Assembly: GCA_013152615.1 (NCBI GenBank)
Contig: JAADGA010000265.1
Location: 1-12,743, forward strand
Origin: Alphaproteobacteria bacterium
GTDB taxonomy: Bacteria; Pseudomonadota; Alphaproteobacteria; Sphingomonadales; Emcibacteraceae
DNA length: 12,743 bases
Direction of reading: 5' to 3'
Made by a program: the position numbers and the translations under genes. Below are positions 1-6,177 of the stretch, in pieces (position 1 is the stretch's first letter; every line of letters begins with the position of its first letter). The notes beneath the pieces are model-generated. The model was not told where the DNA came from. It was given only the letters and a program-made list of their open reading frames with translations, and did not search any database.

Positions 1-1
1 A

Positions 2-15
2 CATGCTTTTTCCTT
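2..15 (-). promoter_or_regulatory. Ribosome site and start codon of a gene cut off by the window edge
   Basis: On the minus strand an AAGGA motif (15 to 11) overlaps the TAA stop of the GntR gene and is followed after six bases by ATG (4 to 2). This is a well-spaced start for a co-transcribed downstream gene, of which only the first codon is visible. YtrA-type GntR genes are often followed by ABC transporter genes, so one may lie here; that is inference from the family, since the coding sequence is outside the window. Confidence 0.6.
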
Positions 16-394
16 AATTTACATGGTTATTCATTATATTTGTAAAAGCAATCCTGATTTCAGAATCGGTGACGTCCTTAACTCTGAGGGCTTCTATTGT
101 TTCGTTTAATTCTTCTAATACCCACGCGGTCAAATCAACACGGCTGTTCGCTTTGGCATCAGGGTGAATAAATGTTCCCCGGTACCCCCGGGCTTGAATG
201 ACACCGTCACGCTCCAAAAGCCGATATGCTTTTGCCACCGTTTTATTGTTTAATTCCAGATCATTCGCCAATTGTCGGATCGAAGGCAAGGGTTCACCAG
301 GGTTCTTTTTGCCTGAAAGCACCGCCTTTTTAATCTGTTCCATCACTTGGGCAAACAAGGGGACGGGGTCTTCAATATCAATAATTATTTCCAT
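14..394 (-). CDS. GntR family transcriptional regulator, short YtrA type
   Basis: A DNA-binding repressor-type protein of 126 residues. Residues 11-76 form a GntR winged helix-turn-helix: PLFAQVMEQIKKAVLSG, then LPSIRQLANDLELNNKTVAKAYRLLERDGVI and a wing ending RGYRGTF. Only about 50 residues follow, too few for a FadR, HutC or MocR effector domain. This size and the short helical tail are typical of the YtrA subfamily, which commonly controls its own operon together with an ABC transporter. The ATG at 394 is the natural start and gives the conserved N-terminus leading into 'DPVPLFAQV', although its Shine-Dalgarno is weak. The stop overlaps the ribosome site of another gene at the window edge, so it is probably the first gene of an operon. 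The perfect inverted repeat at 404-445 over its promoter suggests autorepression. The inducing signal and the targets cannot be read from the sequence. Confidence 0.9.
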   Translation of the reverse strand: MEIIIDIEDPVPLFAQVMEQIKKAVLSGKKNPGEPLPSIRQLANDLELNNKTVAKAYRLLERDGVIQARGYRGTFIHPDAKANSRVDLTAWVLEELNETIEALRVKDVTDSEIRIAFTNIMNNHVN

Positions 395-403
395 AAAACT
401 CTA

Positions 404-445
404 TGTTCCATATGTACCATGTATGATAAGGGTACATATGGAACA
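404..445. promoter_or_regulatory. Perfect inverted repeat, probable GntR operator
   Basis: TGTTCCATATGTACC (404-418) and its exact reverse complement GGTACATATGGAACA (431-445) are separated by 12 bases. The distal arm lies between the -35 and -10 elements of the GntR promoter, and the proximal arm lies just downstream of the expected transcription start. Symmetric inverted repeats in their own promoter are the usual targets of YtrA-type GntR regulators. Assignment to this regulator is inference from position. Confidence 0.75.
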
Positions 446-457
446 ATATGAAGTCAA
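429..457 (-). promoter_or_regulatory. Probable promoter of the GntR gene
   Basis: On the minus strand TTGACT (457 to 452) and TACCCT (434 to 429) are 17 bases apart. The -35 is close to consensus and the -10 is weak. Transcription would start near 422, about 28 bases before the ATG. The promoter lies directly after the T-tract of the ald terminator and overlaps the inverted repeat, which fits a repressible promoter. Confidence 0.5.
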
Positions 458-460
458 GAC

Positions 461-495
461 AAAAAAAACCTCCCTTCTTTTTAAGCGAAGGAAGG
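461..495 (-). terminator. Intrinsic terminator of ald
   Basis: Read on the minus strand, a 9-bp stem, CCTTCCTTC (495-487) with GAAGGGAGG (477-469) and one U-G wobble, has a 9-base loop and runs straight into eight T residues (468-461). It starts 21 bases after the ald stop and ends just before the GntR promoter, so it separates the two minus-strand units. Confidence 0.85.
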
Positions 496-516
496 ATTAT
501 TGAAAATTGGTTTTAT

Positions 517-1623
517 TTATAGCTCCAGTGGGCGGCATTGCTTGCCGAGGGCAGTCGCGACGGCTTCACAGGTGACATGGCCGTCGGAGATATTGACGCC
601 GTTTGCCAGATGAACGTCATCCCGGCACGCCTGTTTCCAGCCCTTGTTGGCGAGTGCCAGACCAAAAGGCAGAGTGGCATTATTGAGGGCAAAGGTCGAG
701 GTCCGGGCAACCGCCCCCGGCATATTGGCAACGCAATAATGGACGACGCCATCAATGACAAAGGTCGGGTCGGCATGGGTTGTCGGGTGGGAGTTTTCAA
801 AGCAGCCGCCCTGATCTATCGCAATATCGACCAGCACCGCCCCGTCTTTCATCCGTTTGACCATATCGGCACTGACCAGTTTTGGTGCCGCCGCCCCGGC
901 AACCAGCACCGCACCGATCACCAGATCAGCCTCAATCACCGCGCTTTCGAGATCATGGCCGGTGGAATAGCGGGTCTTGAGCGCCCCCCGGAACCGGTTG
1001 TCCAAGCGCCGCAACACATCAATATTACGGTCAAAAACACTAACATTCGCCCCCATGCCAACCGCCATTTCGGCCGCGTTCATGCCCGAAACGCCGCCAC
1101 CGATAATCACTACCTTTGCCGGCGCAACCCCCGGAACCCCGCCGAGCAGAATACCCCGGCCCCCGCATTCTTTTTCCAGCGCATGGGCACCGGCCTGTAT
1201 CGACATCCGCCCGGCAACCTCGCTCATCGGCGCCAGCAACGGCAGACCGCCGACGTCATTGGTCACGGTTTCATAGGCAATCGCGGTACAGCCTGATGTC
1301 AGCAGCGCCTCGGTCTGAACCGGGTCTGCCGCCAGATGAAGATAGGTATAGAGCAGATGATTTGCGGTCAGCATCTCACATTCAGCCAGTTGCGGTTCCT
1401 TGACCTTGACAATCATTTCGGCCTCAGCGAATATTTCCGCTGCGGTTGCGATAATTTCTGCGCCCACGGCCTGATAATCCGCGTCCACAATCCCAATTCC
1501 GGCCCCGGCATTGGTTTCGACTATTACCCTGTGACCGCAGCGGACAAATTCGGACGCACTCGCCGGGGTCAGGCCAACACGATATTCATGAATCTTGATT
1601 TCTTTGGGCACACCGATAATCAT
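517..1623 (-). CDS. ald: Alanine dehydrogenase (NAD-dependent)
   Basis: Cytoplasmic enzyme that reversibly deaminates L-alanine to pyruvate, ammonium and NADH, usually used to catabolise alanine or assimilate ammonium. The 368 residues match the family length of about 370. Visible landmarks are the N-terminal [20 protein letters not shown] with substrate-binding Arg15, KVKEP with Lys75, LHLAAD with catalytic His96, the Rossmann loop [18 protein letters not shown] near 175-192 ending at FDRN, and VDIAIDQGG with catalytic Asp270, followed by [13 protein letters not shown]. The frame is open 174 bases further upstream, but that part does not resemble the family and overlaps the divergent regulator. 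The ATG at 1623, with AGAAAGA ahead of it, gives the conserved start. It is divergent from an Lrp/AsnC gene, the common arrangement for an alanine-responsive regulator of ald, and is followed by its own terminator. Confidence 0.96.
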   Translation of the reverse strand: MIIGVPKEIKIHEYRVGLTPASASEFVRCGHRVIVETNAGAGIGIVDADYQAVGAEIIATAAEIFAEAEMIVKVKEPQLAECEMLTANHLLYTYLHLAADPVQTEALLTSGCTAIAYETVTNDVGGLPLLAPMSEVAGRMSIQAGAHALEKECGGRGILLGGVPGVAPAKVVIIGGGVSGMNAAEMAVGMGANVSVFDRNIDVLRRLDNRFRGALKTRYSTGHDLESAVIEADLVIGAVLVAGAAAPKLVSADMVKRMKDGAVLVDIAIDQGGCFENSHPTTHADPTFVIDGVVHYCVANMPGAVARTSTFALNNATLPFGLALANKGWKQACRDDVHLANGVNISDGHVTCEAVATALGKQCRPLEL

Positions 1624-1716
1624 CGCTAAATCTTTCTGTAAATTCCGGGAATGGTTACTGGCTTGAATATAACAGGAATCCGGGAGAATATCCTTGCAAA
1701 GACAGGCGTATATCCC

Positions 1717-1745
1717 TTGAAACTTCGCATATAATTGCGTATTAT
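1717..1745 (+). promoter_or_regulatory. Probable promoter of the Lrp/AsnC gene
   Basis: TTGAAA (1717-1722) and TATTAT (1740-1745) are 17 bases apart. The predicted transcription start falls at about 1752-1753, which is the ATG itself, so the mRNA may be leaderless. A perfect TATAAT at 1730-1735 lies in the same stretch but has no -35 at a suitable distance. No clear ald promoter was found on the opposite strand, which would fit activator dependence. Confidence 0.45.
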
Positions 1746-1752
1746 AGCTTTT

Positions 1753-2241
1753 ATGAGACATAAATTTCGAAAGATTAGTCTGGATAAGATTGATCATGCC
1801 ATCCTTGATTCGCTACAGAATCAGGGACGGATCAGTAATAACGATCTTGCAAACCGGATCGGATTATCACCTTCGGCCTGTCTGCGCCGGGTAAGATCAC
1901 TGGAAGATAACGGGGTGATAGATCGCTACGTCGCTCTGGTTCAGCAAGCCGCCGCCGGACTGCCGGACAATGTTTTTGTCCAGGTTACCGTCGAGAAACA
2001 AACCAAGGAAAAGCTGGCGGAATTTGAAATAAGGGTCAGGGAATGTCCCCAGATCATGGAATGCTACCTGATGAGCGGTGACGCCGATTACCTGCTCAGG
2101 GTGGTGGTTGGCGATGCCGCCGACTATGAACGGCTGCATATGGATGTCCTGACCGCCCTGCCCGGCGTATCGCAGATCAAATCCAATTTCTCGCTCAGAA
2201 CCGTAACCAAGAAAACGTCCATTCCTTTTCGGGAAAGTTAA
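1753..2241 (+). CDS. Lrp/AsnC family transcriptional regulator, probable ald regulator
   Basis: A feast/famine DNA-binding regulator of 162 residues. Residues 9-62 form the AsnC-type helix-turn-helix (LDKIDHAILDSLQNQGRIS, then NDLANRIGLSPSACLRRVRSLEDNGVI). After a linker comes the RAM ligand-binding domain, with VFVQVTVEK, MECYLMSGDADYLLRVVV and a C-terminal LPGVSQIKSNFSLRTV. It is transcribed away from ald, and Lrp-type proteins next to ald (AldR-like) typically activate it in response to alanine; that role is inferred from position. Two starts are possible: TTG at 1735 and ATG at 1753. Neither has a Shine-Dalgarno. ATG is preferred because the conserved domain begins soon after it and the -10 element TATTAT sits 7 bases ahead. 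It is followed by the small gene at 2301 on the same strand. Confidence 0.92.
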   Translation: MRHKFRKISLDKIDHAILDSLQNQGRISNNDLANRIGLSPSACLRRVRSLEDNGVIDRYVALVQQAAAGLPDNVFVQVTVEKQTKEKLAEFEIRVRECPQIMECYLMSGDADYLLRVVVGDAADYERLHMDVLTALPGVSQIKSNFSLRTVTKKTSIPFRES

Positions 2242-2300
2242 TGCTTTGTTTATCTTAAACCGTCATACTCAGTCGGCAAGAGAAGCTATAAGGATCAGAT

Positions 2301-2498
2301 ATGAGTGAACAGAACATCACCCCGAAAGTAGCCTGTGACCCAATTCAGGAGGTTCCTGCTGACCTGAAAAGTCTGACAGCACTCAACGCCAGTCTTGATA
2401 TTGCCAGGATCAGCGACACCGACGGGGGACTTATTGCCGCCGCTGCAAAAATAAGAATACTGGCGGATCATATTGCCGATCAGAGGCGATCAATCTGA
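2301..2498 (+). CDS. Hypothetical 65-residue protein
   Basis: Not recognised. It is supported as a gene by a strong ribosome site (AAGGA at 2290-2294, six bases before ATG) and its place 59 bases after the Lrp gene on the same strand. The protein is soluble and mildly acidic, with no signal peptide, membrane segment or metal motif. The first 25 residues look unstructured and proline-containing (MSEQNITPKVACDPIQEVP). The rest, LKSLTALNASLDIARI and GGLIAAAAKIRILADHIADQRR, could form two alpha-helices. The stop codon lies in the first unit of a small degenerate repeat. It may share a transcript with the regulator. A chance ORF cannot be excluded. Confidence 0.5.
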   Translation: MSEQNITPKVACDPIQEVPADLKSLTALNASLDIARISDTDGGLIAAAAKIRILADHIADQRRSI

Positions 2499-2539
2499 AG
2501 TCCGGCTGAATTCTGGCCAAATTCCGGCTGAAGTCCGGT
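2496..2539. repeat. Degenerate 11-bp tandem repeat between converging genes
   Basis: Four imperfect units follow one another: TGAAGTCCGGC, TGAATTCTGGCC, AAATTCCGGC and TGAAGTCCGGT. The first and last are nearly identical. CTGAAGTCCGG occurs at 2495-2505 and 2528-2538, and TCCGGCTGAA at 2501-2510 and 2523-2532. The first unit includes the TGA stop of the 65-residue gene. The last CCGG pair plus a T-run (2539-2543) could make a weak plus-strand hairpin, too short to call a terminator. Confidence 0.7.
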
Positions 2540-2552
2540 TTTTAAAGAAAAC

Positions 2553-3455
2553 CTATTCAACCCAGTCCAGCCCCATATTGCGGTAGCGTTCCTTGTCCTC
2601 GGACCAGTTTTTCCTGACCTTGACAAAAATAAACAGATGAATCCGCCGGTCGAGCATTTCTTCCAGCTCCAGCCGCGCCATTTTGCCAATTTCCTTCAGG
2701 CTGCGGCCGCCCTTGCCAATGACAATCGCCTTCTGGCTGTCCCGTTCAACATAAATTACCTGTTCGATCCGAACACTGCCGTCTTTCTTTTCCTGCCAGC
2801 TTTCAGTCTCTACCGTCGCCGCATAGGGCAGTTCCTCATGCAGCCGCAGGAAGAATTTCTCTCGCGTTACCTCTGCCGCCAGCATCCGTTCGGTAATATC
2901 GGTCATCTGGTCTTCGGGATAGAGCCACGGGCCGCGGGGCAGTTGTCGGCTGATGACCGCTTTCAGATCCTCAAGACCGTCCCCTTTCAGCGCGGATACC
3001 ATCAGAGTTTCGGTAAAATCGCCAATCTCGTTCAACTGCTGCGATAACTGAAGCAAACTGTCCCGGCGGATAACATCAATTTTATTGAGAACCAGAATTG
3101 CCTGCCGGTTATTTTTCTTCAGGCCATCGATAATACGGCGGCTGTTATCATCAAGCATACGGGCAGCATCGACAATCACCACCACCACATCGGCCTCACT
3201 GGCTCCGGTCCATGCCGCCGACACCATCGCCCGTTCCAGCCGCTTGCCGGGGGCAAAAATACCCGGGGTATCAATAAAAATCAGCTGGCAGTTATGGTGG
3301 AGCGCAATGCCGATAAAGCGGCTTCTGGTCGTCTGCACCTTATGGGTGACAATAGAAATTTTGCTGCCGACCAAAGAATTAAGTAGGGTTGATTTACCGG
3401 CGTTCGGCGCACCGAGCAAGGCGACAAAGCCGCAACATCTGTTATCATTTTTCAT
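2553..3455 (-). CDS. era: GTPase Era, ribosome assembly factor
   Basis: A GTPase that binds the 3' end of 16S rRNA and assists maturation of the 30S subunit. The 300 residues show the two-domain Era plan. The G domain has G1 GAPNAGKS (15-22), the G2 region VQTTRSR, G3 DTPG (62-65), G4 NKID (124-127) and G5 SAL (154-156). A type II KH RNA-binding domain near 200-285 holds VIGKGGRSLKEIG. Its ATG overlaps the rnc stop as ATGA (3455-3452), so translation is probably coupled to RNase III, a classic rRNA-processing pairing. It is the last gene of the minus-strand run seen here. In many alphaproteobacteria recO follows era, but here the next gene converges from the other side, so recO is elsewhere or absent. 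Confidence 0.98.
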   Translation of the reverse strand: MKNDNRCCGFVALLGAPNAGKSTLLNSLVGSKISIVTHKVQTTRSRFIGIALHHNCQLIFIDTPGIFAPGKRLERAMVSAAWTGASEADVVVVIVDAARMLDDNSRRIIDGLKKNNRQAILVLNKIDVIRRDSLLQLSQQLNEIGDFTETLMVSALKGDGLEDLKAVISRQLPRGPWLYPEDQMTDITERMLAAEVTREKFFLRLHEELPYAATVETESWQEKKDGSVRIEQVIYVERDSQKAIVIGKGGRSLKEIGKMARLELEEMLDRRIHLFIFVKVRKNWSEDKERYRNMGLDWVE

Positions 3456-4144
3456 ATTTTTTGCTGTCCCCGGGTTAAATTTTCGAGCAATCTGGCGGCG
3501 GCATTCTGTTCCGCCTCACGCTTGGAGTGGCCTTTTCCTGTATAGGGAGGCATATCCGTAACCCTGACTTCAATGGTAAAAAATGGCTCATGGGCGGGAC
3601 CGGTACGGTCGGTAACCACATAATCCGGCGTTGGGATATGGCGGGCCTGCACCCATTCCTGCAACCGGGTTTTCGCATCCCGCCGGGCGATGGCTGGCTG
3701 GGAGATATAGTGCTGCCAGAATTTTCGCACCAGTTTGCGGGCGGCACCATAGCCGCCGTCCTGATTAACCGCCCCGATCACGGCCTCACAGACATCGGCA
3801 AGAATCGTGGCCTTGTTCCGACCATCATTATCCTCGGTACTCTTGGCCATATGAATGAAGATCGGCAGTTGCATCACTTTGGCGACCTCGGCCAGGGTTT
3901 CCTTGCGCACCATATTGGTATGACGACTGGCAAGCCCGCCCTCATCCACATCCGGATATTGCTCAAACAGCCATTCCGCGATTACCAGACCAAGCACGCG
4001 GTCACCAACAAATTCAAGCCGCTGATACTGCTTGCCGCCCTCAAGACTTGGATGGGTCAAAGCCTCGCGCAGCAGCTCCACATCTTTAAATATATAGCCA
4101 AGGGTTTGGTAAACATCGCTATATTGTCCCGATGTGCCGGTCAT
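3452..4144 (-). CDS. rnc: Ribonuclease III
   Basis: Cleaves double-stranded RNA, including the rRNA precursor. With the ATG at 4144 it has 230 residues, close to the usual 226. The catalytic domain carries the signature QRLEFVGDRVLGLVIAEWLF (41-60) with Glu44 and Asp48, and the second metal-binding cluster LADVCEAVIGAV with Asp117 and Glu120. A double-stranded-RNA-binding domain spans about 156-224 (DAKTRLQEWVQ, then GKGHSKREAEQNAAARLL). The frame is open another 31 codons upstream, but that part overlaps lepB and is unlike the family. The start has no strong ribosome site and lies 10 bases after the lepB stop, so it may depend on translation of lepB. The stop overlaps the era start by four bases. 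Confidence 0.97.
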   Translation of the reverse strand: MTGTSGQYSDVYQTLGYIFKDVELLREALTHPSLEGGKQYQRLEFVGDRVLGLVIAEWLFEQYPDVDEGGLASRHTNMVRKETLAEVAKVMQLPIFIHMAKSTEDNDGRNKATILADVCEAVIGAVNQDGGYGAARKLVRKFWQHYISQPAIARRDAKTRLQEWVQARHIPTPDYVVTDRTGPAHEPFFTIEVRVTDMPPYTGKGHSKREAEQNAAARLLENLTRGQQKI

Positions 4145-4154
4145 AACAGACAAC

Positions 4155-4949
4155 TTATTTAATCGCCGTAAATATGCGGTCACGCCGTTGTTTCGGGAAC
4201 CATTTCCAGAATTTCCACAGCGGCGCATTGTCGTCAAAGGACATCCAGATCACTTCCGCCCGGCCAATGATGTTGGCGAAAGGCACATAGCCGACACCGA
4301 CACTCCTCTTGAACCGGCTGTCCTCTGAATTATCCCGGTTATCGCCCATGGCGAAATAATCGCCTTGCGGCACCCGGAAGATATCGGTGTCATCCGCATG
4401 GTTAAATGGATTCCAGCCCATATCAAGGGTGGTATAGGATTTGCCGCTCGGCAGGGTTTCCCGGTATCTCGGATAAATTCTGACCTTGCCGGTTTTATCC
4501 TTGAGTTTAAAGTCGGAGATACGGGTACGCGGCACAATTTTACCATTCAGATACAGCCGGCTTTTTTTCATCTGAACAGTATCGCCCGGCAGTCCGATAA
4601 TACGCTTGATATAATAGATGCTGGGATCACGCGGCAATCTGAACACGACGACGTCACCGCGTTTTACCGGGCTGGAAAAAATTCGTCCGGAAAACAGATC
4701 CGGGCTGAACGGAAGTGAAAAATGGCTGTAGCCATAGCTCATTTTTGACACCAGCAGATAATCGCCGACCAGCAGATTATCCATCATTGATTTTGACGGA
4801 ATTTTAAACGGCTGAAAAAAGAATGTTCTGAAAACAAGGGCAATGACCAGCGCCCAGATCAAGATACTGATCAGGCTTTCCTCTTTCTTTTCTGTTTTTT
4901 CCGCTTCAGGCACACCTGCCGCAACTTGTTCACTTTTAACTTCAGCCAT
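4155..4949 (-). CDS. lepB: Signal peptidase I
   Basis: Inner-membrane serine protease that removes signal peptides from exported proteins. In its 264 residues there is a charged cytoplasmic N-terminus (1-24), one hydrophobic segment (about 26-46), and then the periplasmic catalytic domain. The Ser/Lys pair is visible: KIPSKSMMDNLLVGDYLLVSK with Ser54, and YYIKRIIGLPGD with Lys115. The conserved GDNRDNSEDSR box is at 202-212. Lys53 and MDN replace the commoner PSGSMxPTL residues, but the catalytic serine and methionine are kept. The single membrane segment is the usual form outside enterobacteria. The ATG overlaps the end of a 25-codon ORF (4942-5019) and has only a distant ribosome-like motif. 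Signal peptidase located beside rnc and era is a conserved arrangement. Confidence 0.97.
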   Translation of the reverse strand: MAEVKSEQVAAGVPEAEKTEKKEESLISILIWALVIALVFRTFFFQPFKIPSKSMMDNLLVGDYLLVSKMSYGYSHFSLPFSPDLFSGRIFSSPVKRGDVVVFRLPRDPSIYYIKRIIGLPGDTVQMKKSRLYLNGKIVPRTRISDFKLKDKTGKVRIYPRYRETLPSGKSYTTLDMGWNPFNHADDTDIFRVPQGDYFAMGDNRDNSEDSRFKRSVGVGYVPFANIIGRAEVIWMSFDDNAPLWKFWKWFPKQRRDRIFTAIK

Positions 4950-5019
4950 TTATGTCATTCACTCTTTGATCGTTAACCTGTTCTGGTTCTAAATCATCAA
5001 TACGGTAATTTTCAGGCAT
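4942..5019 (-). CDS. 25-codon ORF bridging acpS and lepB
   Basis: The ATG (5019-5017) lies inside the last codons of acpS, in another frame, and its TGA (4944-4942) lies just inside the lepB start as ATGGCTGA. The product would be a very acidic and polar 25-residue peptide starting MPENYRIDDLEPEQ, with no recognised domain. It almost exactly spans the gap between the two genes, so it may carry ribosomes from acpS to lepB. It has no convincing Shine-Dalgarno of its own. It could be a coupling leader, or chance. Confidence 0.3.
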   Translation of the reverse strand: MPENYRIDDLEPEQVNDQRVNDING

Positions 5020-5422
5020 TATCAACCGGATTAGCACTAATCAGGACGATCGCCTGCGCCCACGGCAGATCATCCGTCAGCGAGAGGTCCATCTGTGCTT
5101 CGGTGCCCTTCGGGGTGATTTCTCGCAATCTGGTCAGGGCGCCCCCGGTCAGCCACAATTGTGGTTTGCCATTTATATCCTGAATAACGCCGACATCGCG
5201 CCAGAACACCCCGTTGGCAAAGCCGGTGCCAAGGGCTTTTGCGCACGCCTCCTTGGCGGCAAAGCGTTTGGCATAATTGGCGATACGGGTCGCCTTGCCG
5301 TCACAATAATTCTGTTCAACTGCGGTGAAAATCCGGTCAATGAAGCGCGCACCATAGCGGCTGATGGATTGCTCAATCCGCTTGATATTAACCAGATCAT
5401 TGCCGAGACCGATCACCCGCAT
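5012..5422 (-). CDS. acpS: Holo-[acyl-carrier-protein] synthase
   Basis: Transfers 4'-phosphopantetheine from coenzyme A to the serine of apo-ACP, activating it for fatty acid synthesis. The 136 residues fit the small AcpS type, which is usually about 120-140 residues. Motifs are the N-terminal GLGNDLVNIKRIEQ with metal-binding Asp9, and RFAAKEACAKALGTG with Glu58. A GLGNDL start instead of the common GIGTD is a minor variation. Its ATG shares a base with the pdxJ stop (TGATG at 5424-5420). The pdxJ-acpS pair is widely conserved in proteobacteria. The last codons contain the start of the bridging ORF that leads to lepB. Confidence 0.96.
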   Translation of the reverse strand: MRVIGLGNDLVNIKRIEQSISRYGARFIDRIFTAVEQNYCDGKATRIANYAKRFAAKEACAKALGTGFANGVFWRDVGVIQDINGKPQLWLTGGALTRLREITPKGTEAQMDLSLTDDLPWAQAIVLISANPVDNA

Positions 5423-6177
5423 CAGATCGCCCCGTTTCGACAGCGGTCCCGCCCGTTAGCCATCAGGGTTTTCATCCGGCGAATACTGTCAGCCAGACCG
5501 GTAAAAATCGCCTCGCCGATCAGAAAGTGACCAATGTTAAATTCGGTAAACTGGGGAATGGCGGCGATATCCTCGACGATATCATAGGTCAGGCCATGGC
5601 CGGCATGAACCTCAAGATCAAGCGTCTGGCATAATTCCGCCCCGCGCTTCAGACGCATAAGTTCGGCGGCGCGCGCCCGGCCTGTGGTGTCGGCATAGGC
5701 CCCGGTATGAAGCTCCACCTTGTCGGCCCCAATTTTCTTTGCCGCCCTGATCTGTTGTTCTTCAGGGTCGATAAACAGGCTGACGCTGATATTTGCCGCG
5801 CGCAATTCGGTCACATATCCGGCGAGATGATCATATCCCCCGGCGACATCCAAGCCACCCTCTGTCGTCAGTTCCTGACGTTTTTCCGGGACTATGCACG
5901 CCGAAGCCGGTTTGTGGTCAAGGGCAATATCCCGCATTTCCGCCGTCGCCGCCATTTCAAGATTAAGCGGCACGGACAGCCGGGCCATCAGCAGATCTAT
6001 GTCCCGGTCCGATATGTGACGCCGGTCTTCACGCAGATGGGCGGTAATGCCGTTCGCCCCGGCCTCAACCGCGACCAGCGCCGCCTTGACCGGATCAGGA
6101 TGGCAGCCGCCACGGGCATTGCGAATGGTGGCGACATGATCAATATTCACCCCGAGGCGGATTTTGTCACTGGTCAT
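5422..6177 (-). CDS. pdxJ: Pyridoxine 5'-phosphate synthase
   Basis: Condenses 1-deoxy-D-xylulose 5-phosphate with 3-amino-2-oxopropyl phosphate to make pyridoxine 5'-phosphate, in the DXP-dependent vitamin B6 pathway. The 251 residues form a TIM barrel. Clear landmarks are RLGVNIDHVATIRNARGG (7-24), AHLREDRRHI with His47 and His54, LNLEMAAT with Glu74, ADKVELHTG near 151-159, and LEVHAGHGL with His191 and His194. The C-terminal NIGHFLIGEAIFTGL contains the phosphate-binding region. The start shares one base with the stop of the DUF2062 gene (TGATG at 6179-6175), and the stop shares one base with acpS, so this is a tightly coupled stretch. Confidence 0.97.
   Translation of the reverse strand: MTSDKIRLGVNIDHVATIRNARGGCHPDPVKAALVAVEAGANGITAHLREDRRHISDRDIDLLMARLSVPLNLEMAATAEMRDIALDHKPASACIVPEKRQELTTEGGLDVAGGYDHLAGYVTELRAANISVSLFIDPEEQQIRAAKKIGADKVELHTGAYADTTGRARAAELMRLKRGAELCQTLDLEVHAGHGLTYDIVEDIAAIPQFTEFNIGHFLIGEAIFTGLADSIRRMKTLMANGRDRCRNGAI

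Noticed and set aside
198..503. Plus-strand ORF opposite the GntR gene
   Set aside because: It crosses the operator and the ald terminator, and is antisense to a clear regulator.
538..1296. Long plus-strand ORF (252 codons) opposite ald
   Set aside because: It is antisense to well-conserved alanine dehydrogenase codons, has no recognisable domain, and its residue pattern is that of a GC-biased shadow frame.
1663..1735. Lrp-type operator sites or an ald promoter between ald and the regulator
   Set aside because: The region is AT-rich with repeated GAATAT words, but no symmetric motif or well-spaced promoter on the minus strand could be supported.
1624..1797. 58-codon N-terminal extension of ald
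   Set aside because: It overlaps the start of the divergent Lrp gene, does not look like the family, and the ATG at 1623 gives the standard N-terminus.
2524..2560. Possible terminators between the 65-residue gene and era
   Set aside because: The CCGG hairpin has a four-base stem, and the GGTTTT/AAAACC hairpin has no T-tract after it; neither is convincing.
4145..4237. 31-codon N-terminal extension of rnc
   Set aside because: It overlaps the lepB end, and RNase III proteins of this type begin near the ATG at 4144.
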